Assembly (NCBI GenBank): GCA_905235775.1
Contig: CAJOMY010000016.1
Location: 1-17,149 of the forward strand
Direction: 5' to 3'
Source: an uncultured Bacteroidales bacterium
GTDB lineage: Bacteria; Bacteroidota; Bacteroidia; Bacteroidales; UBA932
DNA: 17,149 nucleotides
The position numbers and the translations under genes were made by a program. The stretch's first letter is position 1; every line of letters begins with the position of its first letter. A model generated the notes under the pieces. That model was not told the origin of the DNA. It saw only the letters and a list, made by a program, of their open reading frames with translations, and did not search any database. Shown here piece by piece: positions 8,071 through 15,021 of the stretch.

Positions 8071-8078
8071 TAAATTTG
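8071..8078 (+). promoter_or_regulatory. -7 box (TAAATTTG) for ybeY-mnmG
   Basis: TAAATTTG fits TAnnTTTG and ends 14 bases before the ybeY ATG, implying a very short leader. No good TTG is seen at the expected -33 distance. The same string, extended as TAAATTTGCA, precedes sufS at a nearly equal distance (10988-10997), which supports a real element. It lies back to back with the tonB promoter. Confidence 0.5.
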
Positions 8079-8092
8079 CAAAAATTTTGCCG

Positions 8093-8512
8093 ATGATCAG
8101 ATATTTTCAGGAGGATATTCGTTTCGAATTGAAGCAGAAGATGCAGAACAACCGCTGGCTCAAGATGGTGGCCGGGAGCGAAATGAGGCGACTGGGCGAT
8201 GTCAACATCATTTTCTGTTCGGACAATTATATTCTGGACGTCAATATGCGCTTCCTCCAGCACGACTATTTCACGGACATCATCACTTTCGACTATTGTG
8301 AGAAAGACATCCTGTCCGGCGACTTGTTCATCAGCATCGATTCCGTCCGCGAGAATACGCTGTTCTATGGGACTGAGTTTGTTGATGAACTGAATCGGGT
8401 CATGGTGCACGGCCTGCTCCACCTGATTGGTTATGACGACCATACGGAGGAGGATATTGCCGTGATGCGGCAGAAGGAGAATTATTACCTGCAGATGAGA
8501 GCCGCCCTGTGA
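8093..8512 (+). CDS. ybeY: Endoribonuclease YbeY, rRNA maturation factor (139 aa)
   Basis: YbeY is a zinc-dependent endoribonuclease needed for 3' maturation of 16S rRNA and for ribosome quality control. The metal-binding signature HGLLHLIGYDDH (106-117) supplies the three His ligands in the H-x3-H-x5-H arrangement. The conserved segment HDYFTDIITFDY (57-68) and GDLFISID (76-83) are also present. The length is normal for the family, which runs about 135-155 residues. I chose the ATG at 8093; a TTG two codons earlier is in frame but unnecessary. The stop overlaps the mnmG start by one base (TGATG), so the two RNA-maturation genes are probably translationally coupled. A -7 box lies at 8071-8078. 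Confidence 0.95.
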   Translation: MIRYFQEDIRFELKQKMQNNRWLKMVAGSEMRRLGDVNIIFCSDNYILDVNMRFLQHDYFTDIITFDYCEKDILSGDLFISIDSVRENTLFYGTEFVDELNRVMVHGLLHLIGYDDHTEEDIAVMRQKENYYLQMRAAL

Positions 8513-10374
8513 TGGATCGCCTATATGATATAATTGTCGTCGGTGGCGGACATGCCGGCTGCGAGGCTGCGATGGCTGCGGCGAAGCTCGGCTCTTCCGT
8601 GCTCCTCGTGACGATGGACATGCAGGGCTTCGCCAAAATGTCCTGTAACCCTGCCGTCGGTGGAATTGCCAAAGGACAGATTGTCCGCGAGATTGACGCC
8701 CTCGGGGGATGGAGCGGAATCGTCACCGACCGTTCGACGCTCCAGTTCCGGATGCTCAACCGTTCGAAGGGCCCCGCGATGTGGAGCCCCCGGGCACAGT
8801 GCGATAAAATCCAGTTTTCGCTGATCTGGCGTGAAATCCTCGAAAGTTCCTGTAAATTAGATATTTACGCGGATTTTGTGACTTCTTTTCTCTTTGAGAA
8901 TTCAAAAATCTGCGGCGTCAAGACCCATACAGGGGCGATTTTCAAATCTCGTGCGGTTGTTTTGACCGCCGGGACGTTTCTTTCCGGTAAACTTTTTATC
9001 GGGCGGCACCAGATGGAGGGTGGCCGCATCGGTGAGCCGGCGTCTCACGGCCTGACCGAACAACTCGTCGAGCAGGGTCTCACGACCGACCGGATGAAGA
9101 CGGGCACGCCGCCCCGTATCGATATCTCTTCTGTCGACGTCGATCGTCTTCCCCTACAGCGCGGCGATGCGGACCCGGCCCGCTTCTCCTTCCTGCCGGA
9201 GCCGTCCGCCGTACAGCTGGAAGGGCGGGAACAGATGCCCTGCTATATCCTGCATACCAACGAGAGGGTGCATGACATCCTCCGGAGCGGCTTTGGCGAA
9301 TCGCCGCTTTTTACCGGCCTGATTCACGGACGCGGACCGCGTTACTGTCCGAGCATCGAGGACAAGCTGCGGGTTTTCCCGGATAATCCGGCCCATCAAC
9401 TTTTCCTGGAACCTGAGGGTCGAAGGACGCATGAATATTATCTTCAGGGATTCTCGTCTTCGCTCCCGTTGCAGGTTCAGCTGGATGCGCTTCATGCCAT
9501 TGAGGGACTGGAAGACGTGAAAATTTTCCGCCCGGCCTATGCCGTCGAGTATGACTTCTTCGACCCGACGCAGCTGCGCCCTTCGCTTGAGTCCCGACTC
9601 GTAGAAAACCTCTTCCTGGCCGGACAGGTCAATGGTACGACAGGCTATGAAGAGGCGGCGGCTCAGGGCCTCGTCGCCGGTGTCAATGCCCACAGAAAGC
9701 TGCAAGAGCAGGATCCTCTGATCCTTCGGCGAGACCAATCCTATATCGGCGTCCTGATCGACGACTTGGTGACCAAAGGCGTGGACGAGCCGTATCGGAT
9801 GTTCACGTCCCGTGCCGAATATCGTATTCTTCTCCGGCAAGATAACGCCGACCGTCGTCTGACTCCGCTCGCGCACGAAATCGGCCTTGCGGATGAGGCG
9901 CGCTATGCCGCTGCGATGCGTAAATACGAAAGGGTCGACGAACTGACGGAGTTCTGTGAACACAATAATCTGACGTCCCGGGAGATTAATCCTTATCTCG
10001 TGTCCCGTGGGTCCCAAGCGATTTCTGAATCCAGGAAAATTGCCGATTTAGCCACGCGTCCGGAGCTTTCCCTTGTGGAACTGCTTATCAACGTTCCACG
10101 TGGAACTTATCAACAGGAAGAAATCGAAAGCGTTGAAATATCGCTGCGCTACAAAGGTTATATCGATCGCGAAATCCAGATGGCTGAGAAAATACGCCGG
10201 CTCGAGGGGCTTCGGATTCCGGACGATTTTGATTTTGACCGCGTGGCCGGCCTGACTATCGAGTGTCGACAGAAATTCCAGAAATACCATCCGCAGACGA
10301 TTGCGCAGGCCGCTCGAATCCCGGGCGTCTCTCCGGCGGATATTTCCGTTCTGCTCGTTTATTTCGGGCGTTGA
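8512..10374 (+). CDS. mnmG: tRNA uridine-5-carboxymethylaminomethyl modification enzyme MnmG/GidA (620 aa)
   Basis: MnmG is the FAD-binding subunit that, with MnmE, installs (carboxymethyl)aminomethyl groups at wobble U34 of several tRNAs. The FAD dinucleotide motif is VVGGGHAGCEAA (9-20). The MnmG signature SCNPAVGGIAKGQ follows at 44-56, and the second signature GQVNGTTGYEEAAAQG lies at about 371-386. The C-terminal helical domain for MnmE and tRNA contact runs to GVSPADISVLLVYF. The length is typical (about 620-630). The ATG at 8512 overlaps the ybeY stop; a GTG at 8509 would add only one Met. The gene ends 3 bases from the end of the converging ruvA. Codons for VPRGT near residue 528 contain a 14-bp parS-like palindrome, listed separately. 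Confidence 0.97.
   Translation: MDRLYDIIVVGGGHAGCEAAMAAAKLGSSVLLVTMDMQGFAKMSCNPAVGGIAKGQIVREIDALGGWSGIVTDRSTLQFRMLNRSKGPAMWSPRAQCDKIQFSLIWREILESSCKLDIYADFVTSFLFENSKICGVKTHTGAIFKSRAVVLTAGTFLSGKLFIGRHQMEGGRIGEPASHGLTEQLVEQGLTTDRMKTGTPPRIDISSVDVDRLPLQRGDADPARFSFLPEPSAVQLEGREQMPCYILHTNERVHDILRSGFGESPLFTGLIHGRGPRYCPSIEDKLRVFPDNPAHQLFLEPEGRRTHEYYLQGFSSSLPLQVQLDALHAIEGLEDVKIFRPAYAVEYDFFDPTQLRPSLESRLVENLFLAGQVNGTTGYEEAAAQGLVAGVNAHRKLQEQDPLILRRDQSYIGVLIDDLVTKGVDEPYRMFTSRAEYRILLRQDNADRRLTPLAHEIGLADEARYAAAMRKYERVDELTEFCEHNNLTSREINPYLVSRGSQAISESRKIADLATRPELSLVELLINVPRGTYQQEEIESVEISLRYKGYIDREIQMAEKIRRLEGLRIPDDFDFDRVAGLTIECRQKFQKYHPQTIAQAARIPGVSPADISVLLVYFGR
10084..10114. promoter_or_regulatory. Candidate parS (ParB-binding) palindrome flanked by 9-bp direct repeats, inside mnmG
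   Basis: GTTCCACGTGGAAC at 10093-10106 is a perfect 14-bp palindrome with the CACGTG core and GTT/AAC arms of bacterial parS sites (consensus GTTtCACGTGaAAC; the C/G variant at the fourth position is symmetric here). The 9-mer CTTATCAAC occurs as a direct repeat at 10084-10092 and 10106-10114, exactly 22 bases apart. The two copies fall in different reading frames, so the repeat is not a protein repeat. TTATCAACA (10107-10115) is also one base from a DnaA box (TTATCCACA). Binding has not been shown; the sequence match is direct. Confidence 0.6.
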
Positions 10375-10377
10375 CGC

Positions 10378-10971
10378 TCAGAGACGCTGCAGGGCTGCCT
10401 TGATGAGGGTCTCGACTGAAGCGGAAGGGGTTTCCTTGAGGATGGCCTGGAGAGCCTTGTTGATGTTTGGCTTGGAAAATCCCAGCATCTGGAGCGCCGT
10501 GGTGGCTTCTTCGACGGCCGCCCCGGCATTGCTTTGGAAGAGTACTTCTACACCCGCTCCGTCGCCCTTTACGAGCTTGTCTTTCAGCTCCAGCACCATG
10601 CGCTGGGCGGTCTTGAGGCCGATGCCCTTGACGGATTTGAGCCGGTTCACGTCTTCACTCAGAATCGCGTTTCGCAGCTCCTCGGACGAGAGGGAAGAAA
10701 GAATCATCCGGGCAGAAGCCGCGCCCATGCCGGACACTCCGGTAATCTCGCGGAAGAGCTCCCGTTCTTCTTTCGAAGAGAAGCCGTAGTCCACTTCCGA
10801 GCCGTCGCGCGGATTGACCTGACGCTGGATGTAAACGGTCGCGCTGTCCTTGTCGCGCAGCGCATCGTAGGTCTGCAGGGAAATTTCGACGCCGTAGCCG
10901 ATGCCCTGGTTGTCGATCACCGCCATCGTGGGGGTCAGTGTCGCAAGCTTTCCGGATATGTAATCTATCAT
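10378..10971 (-). CDS. ruvA: Holliday junction branch-migration protein RuvA (197 aa)
   Basis: RuvA binds the four-way junction and loads the RuvB motor. The OB-fold domain is at about 1-64 and begins with the family-typical MIDYISGKLATLTPT. Two helix-hairpin-helix motifs follow: ITGVSGMGAASA (76-87) and VKGIGLKTAQRMV (114-126). The C-terminal domain III, which contacts RuvB, is at about 150-197 (ATTALQMLGFS, then ALQAILKE). Length and order are standard. ruvB is not in the window. The gene is convergent with mnmG (3-base gap) and divergent from sufS (33-base gap). A TAnnTTTG-like TATTTTTG sits only 4 bases before the ATG, suggesting a near-leaderless mRNA if it is the true promoter. Confidence 0.97.
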   Translation of the reverse strand: MIDYISGKLATLTPTMAVIDNQGIGYGVEISLQTYDALRDKDSATVYIQRQVNPRDGSEVDYGFSSKEERELFREITGVSGMGAASARMILSSLSSEELRNAILSEDVNRLKSVKGIGLKTAQRMVLELKDKLVKGDGAGVEVLFQSNAGAAVEEATTALQMLGFSKPNINKALQAILKETPSASVETLIKAALQRL

Positions 10972-10975
10972 ATCA

Positions 10976-10983
10976 CAAAAATA
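10976..10983 (-). promoter_or_regulatory. Possible -7 box (TATTTTTG) for ruvA
   Basis: On the minus strand TATTTTTG fits TAnnTTTG, but it ends only 4 bases before the ruvA ATG at 10971, so transcription would start at or beyond the start codon. No -33 element is visible. The sequence is AT-rich, so a chance match is quite possible. Confidence 0.25.
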
Positions 10984-10987
10984 ATGT

Positions 10988-10995
10988 TAAATTTG
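10988..10995 (+). promoter_or_regulatory. -7 box (TAAATTTG) for the suf-folK genes
   Basis: TAAATTTG matches TAnnTTTG and ends 9 bases before the first sufS ATG at 11005. It is the same ten-base string (TAAATTTGCA) seen before ybeY. A -33 match is lacking. The short divergent ruvA-sufS gap leaves little room elsewhere for a promoter. Confidence 0.45.
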
Positions 10996-11004
10996 CATTT
11001 CTCT

Positions 11005-12234
11005 ATGATGCAAGTAGAAAAAATACGGCAGGAATTTCCCGAACTCGGTGAGAAGGTCTATGGCAAACCGCTTGTCTATCTGGACAATGCGGCAACCTCC
11101 CAACGCCCGTTGTCCGTCATTCGCAAATGGACCGAGATGTCGGAGAAGTACAATGCCAACCTCCATCGGGCCGTGCACCGCATCGCCGATGTCGCCACCG
11201 CAGAGTATGAGGCGACGCGCGACGCTGTCCGGGACTACCTGAACGCCGAATTTCGCGAGGAAATCCTCTTCACGTCCGGCGCCACGGCAGCCTTGAATCT
11301 GGTGGCGTATTCCTTCGGCGAGGCATTCGTCCATGCGGGCGACGAGATCGTCGTCGGCGAGGCGGAGCACCATTCCGACCTCGTGCCCTGGCAGTTGCTC
11401 TGCGAGCGCAAAGGCGCCACGCTGAAAGTGCTTCCCGTGGATGATTCCGGCCACGTGCGGCTCGACCTGCTGCCTGGTCTGCTGACCTCGCGCACCCGGC
11501 TTCTCTGCGTGGCGCACATCTCCAATGTCCTGGGGCTCGTGAACCCGGTTAAAAATATTGTAGATATTTGTCACTCAAAAGGTTGTGCCGTCTTGGTCGA
11601 CGGGGCTCAAGGTGTTGTTCACGAACGCGTGGATGTCCGGGACCTGGGTTGTGACTTCTATGCTTTCTCCGGCCATAAGGTTTATGCCGCTCCCGGTACC
11701 GGCGTCCTGTACGGCCGCCGCGCGCTGCTCGAGCAGATGCCGCCCTTCCTCTCCGGCGGTGAGATGATCGGCTCGGTCCGCTGGTCCGGCTCGACCTGGG
11801 CGCCGCTGCCGCAGAAGTTCGAAGCCGGCACGCAGAACATGGCCGGTACGCCGACGCTCCGGCCGGCGCTGGAGATGGCGGAGTCGCTGCGCGATCCCGG
11901 TATCGTGGCAGAGCAGGAAGCAATCAAAGAATTGATAATAAATAAATTACAGAATAACCCGCGCATCCGTCTCTATGGTGTTCCGAGCGCGCCGTCGGAG
12001 AAGATTCCCCTGTTTTCGTTCTCCGTGGAACATATCCACCACGAAGACCTGGCGCTCATCCTGGACAAGATGGGTATCGCCGTCCGTTCGGGACAGATGT
12101 GCGCGGAGCCGCTGATGGATCGCTTCGGCGTCACGGGCATGCTGCGGGCGTCTTTCGCCCCGTACAACACCCTGGAAGAAGCGGAATATTTTATCGCGTC
12201 GCTCGACCGGGCGATTCAAATGCTGAATGTATGA
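11005..12234 (+). CDS. sufS: Cysteine desulfurase SufS (409 aa)
   Basis: SufS is a PLP-dependent group II cysteine desulfurase that takes sulfur from cysteine as a persulfide for Fe-S cluster assembly. The start FPELGEKVYGKPLVYLDNAA is family-typical. TSGATAALNLVA holds the phosphate-binding region, EAEHHSDLVPW the His near the PLP ring, and LVDGAQ the conserved Asp. SGHKVYAAPGTGVLYG carries the PLP lysine (Lys225), and RSGQMCAEP the active-site Cys366; most relatives have HHC rather than QMC. The frame is open far upstream (to 10534) antisense to ruvA, but protein similarity begins at 11005-11008, just after the -7 box. ATG 11008 is equally possible. The stop overlaps sufE by 4 bases (ATGA). 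Confidence 0.95.
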   Translation: MMQVEKIRQEFPELGEKVYGKPLVYLDNAATSQRPLSVIRKWTEMSEKYNANLHRAVHRIADVATAEYEATRDAVRDYLNAEFREEILFTSGATAALNLVAYSFGEAFVHAGDEIVVGEAEHHSDLVPWQLLCERKGATLKVLPVDDSGHVRLDLLPGLLTSRTRLLCVAHISNVLGLVNPVKNIVDICHSKGCAVLVDGAQGVVHERVDVRDLGCDFYAFSGHKVYAAPGTGVLYGRRALLEQMPPFLSGGEMIGSVRWSGSTWAPLPQKFEAGTQNMAGTPTLRPALEMAESLRDPGIVAEQEAIKELIINKLQNNPRIRLYGVPSAPSEKIPLFSFSVEHIHHEDLALILDKMGIAVRSGQMCAEPLMDRFGVTGMLRASFAPYNTLEEAEYFIASLDRAIQMLNV

Positions 12235-12659
12235 AAACGCTGCAAGAAGCCAAGGAAGAAGTCGTCGAGGAGTTCTCCATGTACGACGAATGGCTGGACA
12301 AGTATGAATTTCTGATAGATCTGGGACACCGTCTGGAGGCATTTCCCGAAGAACTCAAGACCGAAGACCGCCTGATCAAAGGCTGCCAGTCCCGCGTGTG
12401 GCTGGACACTGTCGTGGACGGAGACCGGCTACAGTTCCGCGCCGACAGCGACGCCATCATCACCAAGGGCATCATCTCCCTGCTGATCGGGGTCTATTCC
12501 GGCCGCACGGCCCGCGAGATCGCGGACGACGATTTCTCTTTCGTGGACAGGCTGGGCTTGCGCGAAAATCTCTCGCCGACCCGGGCGAACGGCCTCGCCT
12601 CCATGATCGAAACGCTCCGCCGCACGGCGCAAAATCTGGTTCACAATGGCACAGAATGA
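12231..12659 (+). CDS. sufE: Cysteine desulfuration protein SufE (142 aa)
   Basis: SufE accepts the persulfide sulfur from SufS and passes it to the SufBCD scaffold. The conserved active-site loop KGCQSRVWL is at 50-58 with Cys52, matching the known SufE cysteine near position 51. Upstream is YEFLIDLGHRLEAFPEELKT (25-44), and downstream is the SufE/IscU-like core IITKGIISLLIGVYSGR. The C-terminal LGLRENLSPTRANGLASMI is also characteristic. The ATG at 12231 overlaps the sufS stop by four bases, a typical coupling arrangement for this partner pair. The last 14 bases overlap sufT. SufBCD are not encoded in the window. Confidence 0.95.
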   Translation: MKTLQEAKEEVVEEFSMYDEWLDKYEFLIDLGHRLEAFPEELKTEDRLIKGCQSRVWLDTVVDGDRLQFRADSDAIITKGIISLLIGVYSGRTAREIADDDFSFVDRLGLRENLSPTRANGLASMIETLRRTAQNLVHNGTE

Positions 12660-13002
12660 TGTTTTGACGCCGCAGGACGTCAAGGAACTCGCACCGCTTT
12701 ATGAGGACGTCGTCCTTGCCCTCAAGCAGGTTTACGACCCGGAGATTCCGGTCAATATCTACGATCTCGGCCTTGTTTACGAGCTGCACATCGACAAGGA
12801 GCATCAGGTTTTCATCAAAATGACCTTCACGGCTCCGAACTGTCCGATGGCTGACGAAGTCCTGGCCGACGTGAAGCACGTGGTCGAAGACACGCCGGGC
12901 GTCAAGAGCTGTTCGATCGAGCTGGTGTTCGACCCGGTCTGGGACCGGAGCATGCTCTCCGACGAGGCGCGCGTGGCGCTGGGCTGGGACCCTGAATTCT
13001 GA
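12646..13002 (+). CDS. SufT/MIP18-type (DUF59) Fe-S maturation protein (118 aa)
   Basis: This is a one-domain MIP18 (DUF59) protein. Such proteins help deliver or mature Fe-S clusters and are often linked to suf genes. The family motif DPEIPVNIYDLGLVYEL lies at 31-47. The conserved reactive-Cys segment TFTAPNCPMADE (60-71) has Cys66. The end FDPVWDRSMLSDEARVALG fits SufT-type relatives. The length is normal. It starts inside the sufE 3' end (14-base overlap) and is followed 3 bases later by folK, so it is part of the suf transcript. I recognise the family securely; sufT would be a fair symbol but is not used uniformly. Confidence 0.92.
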   Translation: MAQNDVLTPQDVKELAPLYEDVVLALKQVYDPEIPVNIYDLGLVYELHIDKEHQVFIKMTFTAPNCPMADEVLADVKHVVEDTPGVKSCSIELVFDPVWDRSMLSDEARVALGWDPEF

Positions 13003-13005
13003 CGC

Positions 13006-13440
13006 ATGAGAGCCGTACCCGTATATCTTTCCCTCGGCACCAACCAGGGCGACCGCCGGGCACAGATCGACGAGGCGCTGCGCCGCCTGGACGCTGCCCT
13101 CGGGCGGCCCTACGAGGCGCTCTCCTCCATCATCGAGACGCCGGCCTGGGGTTTCGAGGGGCCGGATTTCCTCAACTGCGTGGTTCGCTACCGGACGGCG
13201 AAACGTCCGGAGACCCTGCTTCGCATCTGCAAGCGGATCGAACGGGCGATGGGACGCACCGGCACGCCGGAATACGATGCCGACGGCCGCAGGATTTATC
13301 ATGACCGCCCCATCGACATCGACATCCTGCTCTACGGCGACGAGCGCGTGGACACGCCGGATCTGCAGATTCCACACCCGCTGATGGAGCAGCGGGATTT
13401 CGTCATGCGCCCCCTTCGGGAGATTTTTGAGCAGAAATGA
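13006..13440 (+). CDS. folK: HPPK, 2-amino-4-hydroxy-6-hydroxymethyldihydropteridine diphosphokinase (144 aa)
   Basis: FolK transfers pyrophosphate from ATP to 6-hydroxymethyl-7,8-dihydropterin in folate synthesis. All family marks are present: LSLGTNQGDR at the start (9-18), ETPAWGFEGPDFLNCVV with the pterin-contacting aromatic and Asn (44-60), RIERAMGR (77-84), and HDRPIDIDILLYGD (99-112) with the two metal-binding Asp (104 and 106). IPHPLMEQRDFVMRPL (122-137) closes the protein. It is a one-domain form, not fused to FolB or FolP. The start lies 3 bases after the sufT stop, so it is co-transcribed with the suf genes, although the pathways are different. Confidence 0.96.
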   Translation: MRAVPVYLSLGTNQGDRRAQIDEALRRLDAALGRPYEALSSIIETPAWGFEGPDFLNCVVRYRTAKRPETLLRICKRIERAMGRTGTPEYDADGRRIYHDRPIDIDILLYGDERVDTPDLQIPHPLMEQRDFVMRPLREIFEQK

Positions 13441-13441
13441 C

Positions 13442-13449
13442 TATATTTG
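13442..13449 (+). promoter_or_regulatory. -7 box (TATATTTG) for glyS and following genes
   Basis: TATATTTG fits TAnnTTTG and begins two bases after the folK stop, 33 bases before the glyS ATG, a normal spacing. A TTTG occurs at 13426-13429 but is closer (12 bases) than the usual 19-21, so the -33 part is uncertain. Confidence 0.5.
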
Positions 13450-13482
13450 CGGACTTTTGGATAATAAGTTAGTAACAAGGAT

Positions 13483-15021
13483 ATGACACAAGACGAACTG
13501 TTCAAGGTACTCGTCGCGCACTGCAAGGAGTACGGATTCATTTTCCCGTCCAGCGAAATCTATGACGGCCTGGCCGCCGTGTATGACTACGGCCAGATGG
13601 GCGTCGAGCTGAAGAACAACATCAAGCAGTACTGGTGGAACGCGATGACCCGCCTGCACGAGAACATCGTGGGCATCGATTCCTGCATTTTCATGCACCC
13701 CCGCATCTGGGAGGCCTCCGGCCACGTGAGCGCCTTCAACGACCCGCTCATCGACAACAAGGACTCCAAGAAGCGCTACCGCGCCGACGTCCTGATCGAG
13801 GATTTCCTCGGCAAGATCGAGGAGAAGATCGGCAAGGAGGTCGAGAAGGGCCGCCGGAAATTCGGCGACAGCTTCGACGAGGCGCAGTTCCGTGCCACAA
13901 ACCCGAACGTGCTGCGCGAGCAGGCCAAATACGACGAGGTGCACAAGCGCTACGTGGCGGCCGAGCAGGCTTCCGACTTCGCGGAATACCGCCAGATCAT
14001 CATTGACAACAACATCGTCTGCCCGATCAGCGGCACCTGCAACTGGACCGACGTGAGGCAGTTCAACCTGATGTTCAGCACCTCGATGGGCAGCACCGCC
14101 GACGGCGCCAACACGATCTACCTTCGTCCGGAGACGGCCCAGGGCATCTTCGTAAACTACCTGAACGTCCAGAAGACCGGCCGCATGAAGATTCCCTTCG
14201 GTATCGCCCAGATCGGCAAGGCCTTCCGCAACGAGATCGTCGCCCGCCAGTTCATTTTCCGCATGCGCGAATTCGAGCAGATGGAGATGCAGTTCTTCAT
14301 CAAGCCCGGCACGGAACTGGACTGGTTCGCCCAATGGAAGGAAAACCGCATGAAGTGGCATGTCAACCTCGGCATGGGCGCGGAGAACTATCGTTTCCAC
14401 GACCACGAGAAGCTGGCGCACTACGCCAACGCCGCCACGGACATCGAGTTCAACTTCCCCTTCGGCTTCAAGGAACTGGAGGGCATCCACAGCCGCACGA
14501 ACTTCGATCTGGGCAACCACCAGAAGTTCTCCGGCAAGAAGATCGAGTACTTTGATCCTGAGGAGAATGCGTCCTATACGCCGTATGTCGTGGAGACCTC
14601 GATCGGCGTGGACCGCATGGTCCTGGCCGTCCTCTCGCACTCCTTCCACGAGGAGCAGCTCGAGAACGGGGAGACCCGCGTGGTGCTGAGCATCCCCGCT
14701 CCGCTCGCCCCGGTCAAGGCCGCCGTCCTGCCGCTCGTCAAGAAAGACGGCCTGCCCGAGCTCGCCCAGGAAGTGATGGACCTGCTGAAATACGACTTCA
14801 ACTGCCAGTACGAGGAGAAGGACAGCATCGGCAAGCGCTACCGCCGCCAGGATGCCATCGGCACCCCGTTCTGCATCACGGTAGACCACGAGTCCCTCAG
14901 CGACCGCTGCGTAACGGTCCGCGACCGCGACACGATGGAGCAGACCCGCGTCCCGATTGTGGAGCTTCGCAGCATGATTGACGCCAAAGTCAACCTCAAC
15001 AACCTGCTCCGCAATCTGTAA
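13483..15021 (+). CDS. glyS: Glycyl-tRNA synthetase, single-chain (alpha2, eukaryote-like) type (512 aa)
   Basis: This class II synthetase charges tRNA-Gly with glycine. It is the one-polypeptide type found in eukaryotes, archaea and Bacteroidetes, not the separate alpha/beta type of E. coli. It opens with YGFIFPSSEIYDGLAAVYDY (17-36) and motif 1 GVELKNNIKQYWW (40-52). LRPETAQGIF is at 214-223, motif 2 FRNEIVARQFIFRMREFEQM at 248-267, and motif 3 with GVDRMVLAVL at 375-384. The anticodon-binding domain covers about 400-500. The middle (97-180) is a helical, charged insertion. The length is normal. The stop overlaps the next gene's start by one base (TAATG). Codon use is strongly biased to C/G endings, in keeping with high expression. 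Confidence 0.97.
   Translation: MTQDELFKVLVAHCKEYGFIFPSSEIYDGLAAVYDYGQMGVELKNNIKQYWWNAMTRLHENIVGIDSCIFMHPRIWEASGHVSAFNDPLIDNKDSKKRYRADVLIEDFLGKIEEKIGKEVEKGRRKFGDSFDEAQFRATNPNVLREQAKYDEVHKRYVAAEQASDFAEYRQIIIDNNIVCPISGTCNWTDVRQFNLMFSTSMGSTADGANTIYLRPETAQGIFVNYLNVQKTGRMKIPFGIAQIGKAFRNEIVARQFIFRMREFEQMEMQFFIKPGTELDWFAQWKENRMKWHVNLGMGAENYRFHDHEKLAHYANAATDIEFNFPFGFKELEGIHSRTNFDLGNHQKFSGKKIEYFDPEENASYTPYVVETSIGVDRMVLAVLSHSFHEEQLENGETRVVLSIPAPLAPVKAAVLPLVKKDGLPELAQEVMDLLKYDFNCQYEEKDSIGKRYRRQDAIGTPFCITVDHESLSDRCVTVRDRDTMEQTRVPIVELRSMIDAKVNLNNLLRNL

Noticed and set aside
9154..10017. A 287-codon open frame antisense to mnmG
   Set aside because: There is no family signal, and mnmG is clear on the plus strand.
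10534..11004. N-terminal extension of sufS by 157 codons
   Set aside because: The extension lies antisense to ruvA and has no similarity to SufS, whose conserved start begins at 11005-11008 after the -7 box.
12472..13377. A 301-codon open frame antisense to sufE, sufT and folK
   Set aside because: It crosses three well-supported genes and is explained by their third-base bias; no domain is recognisable.
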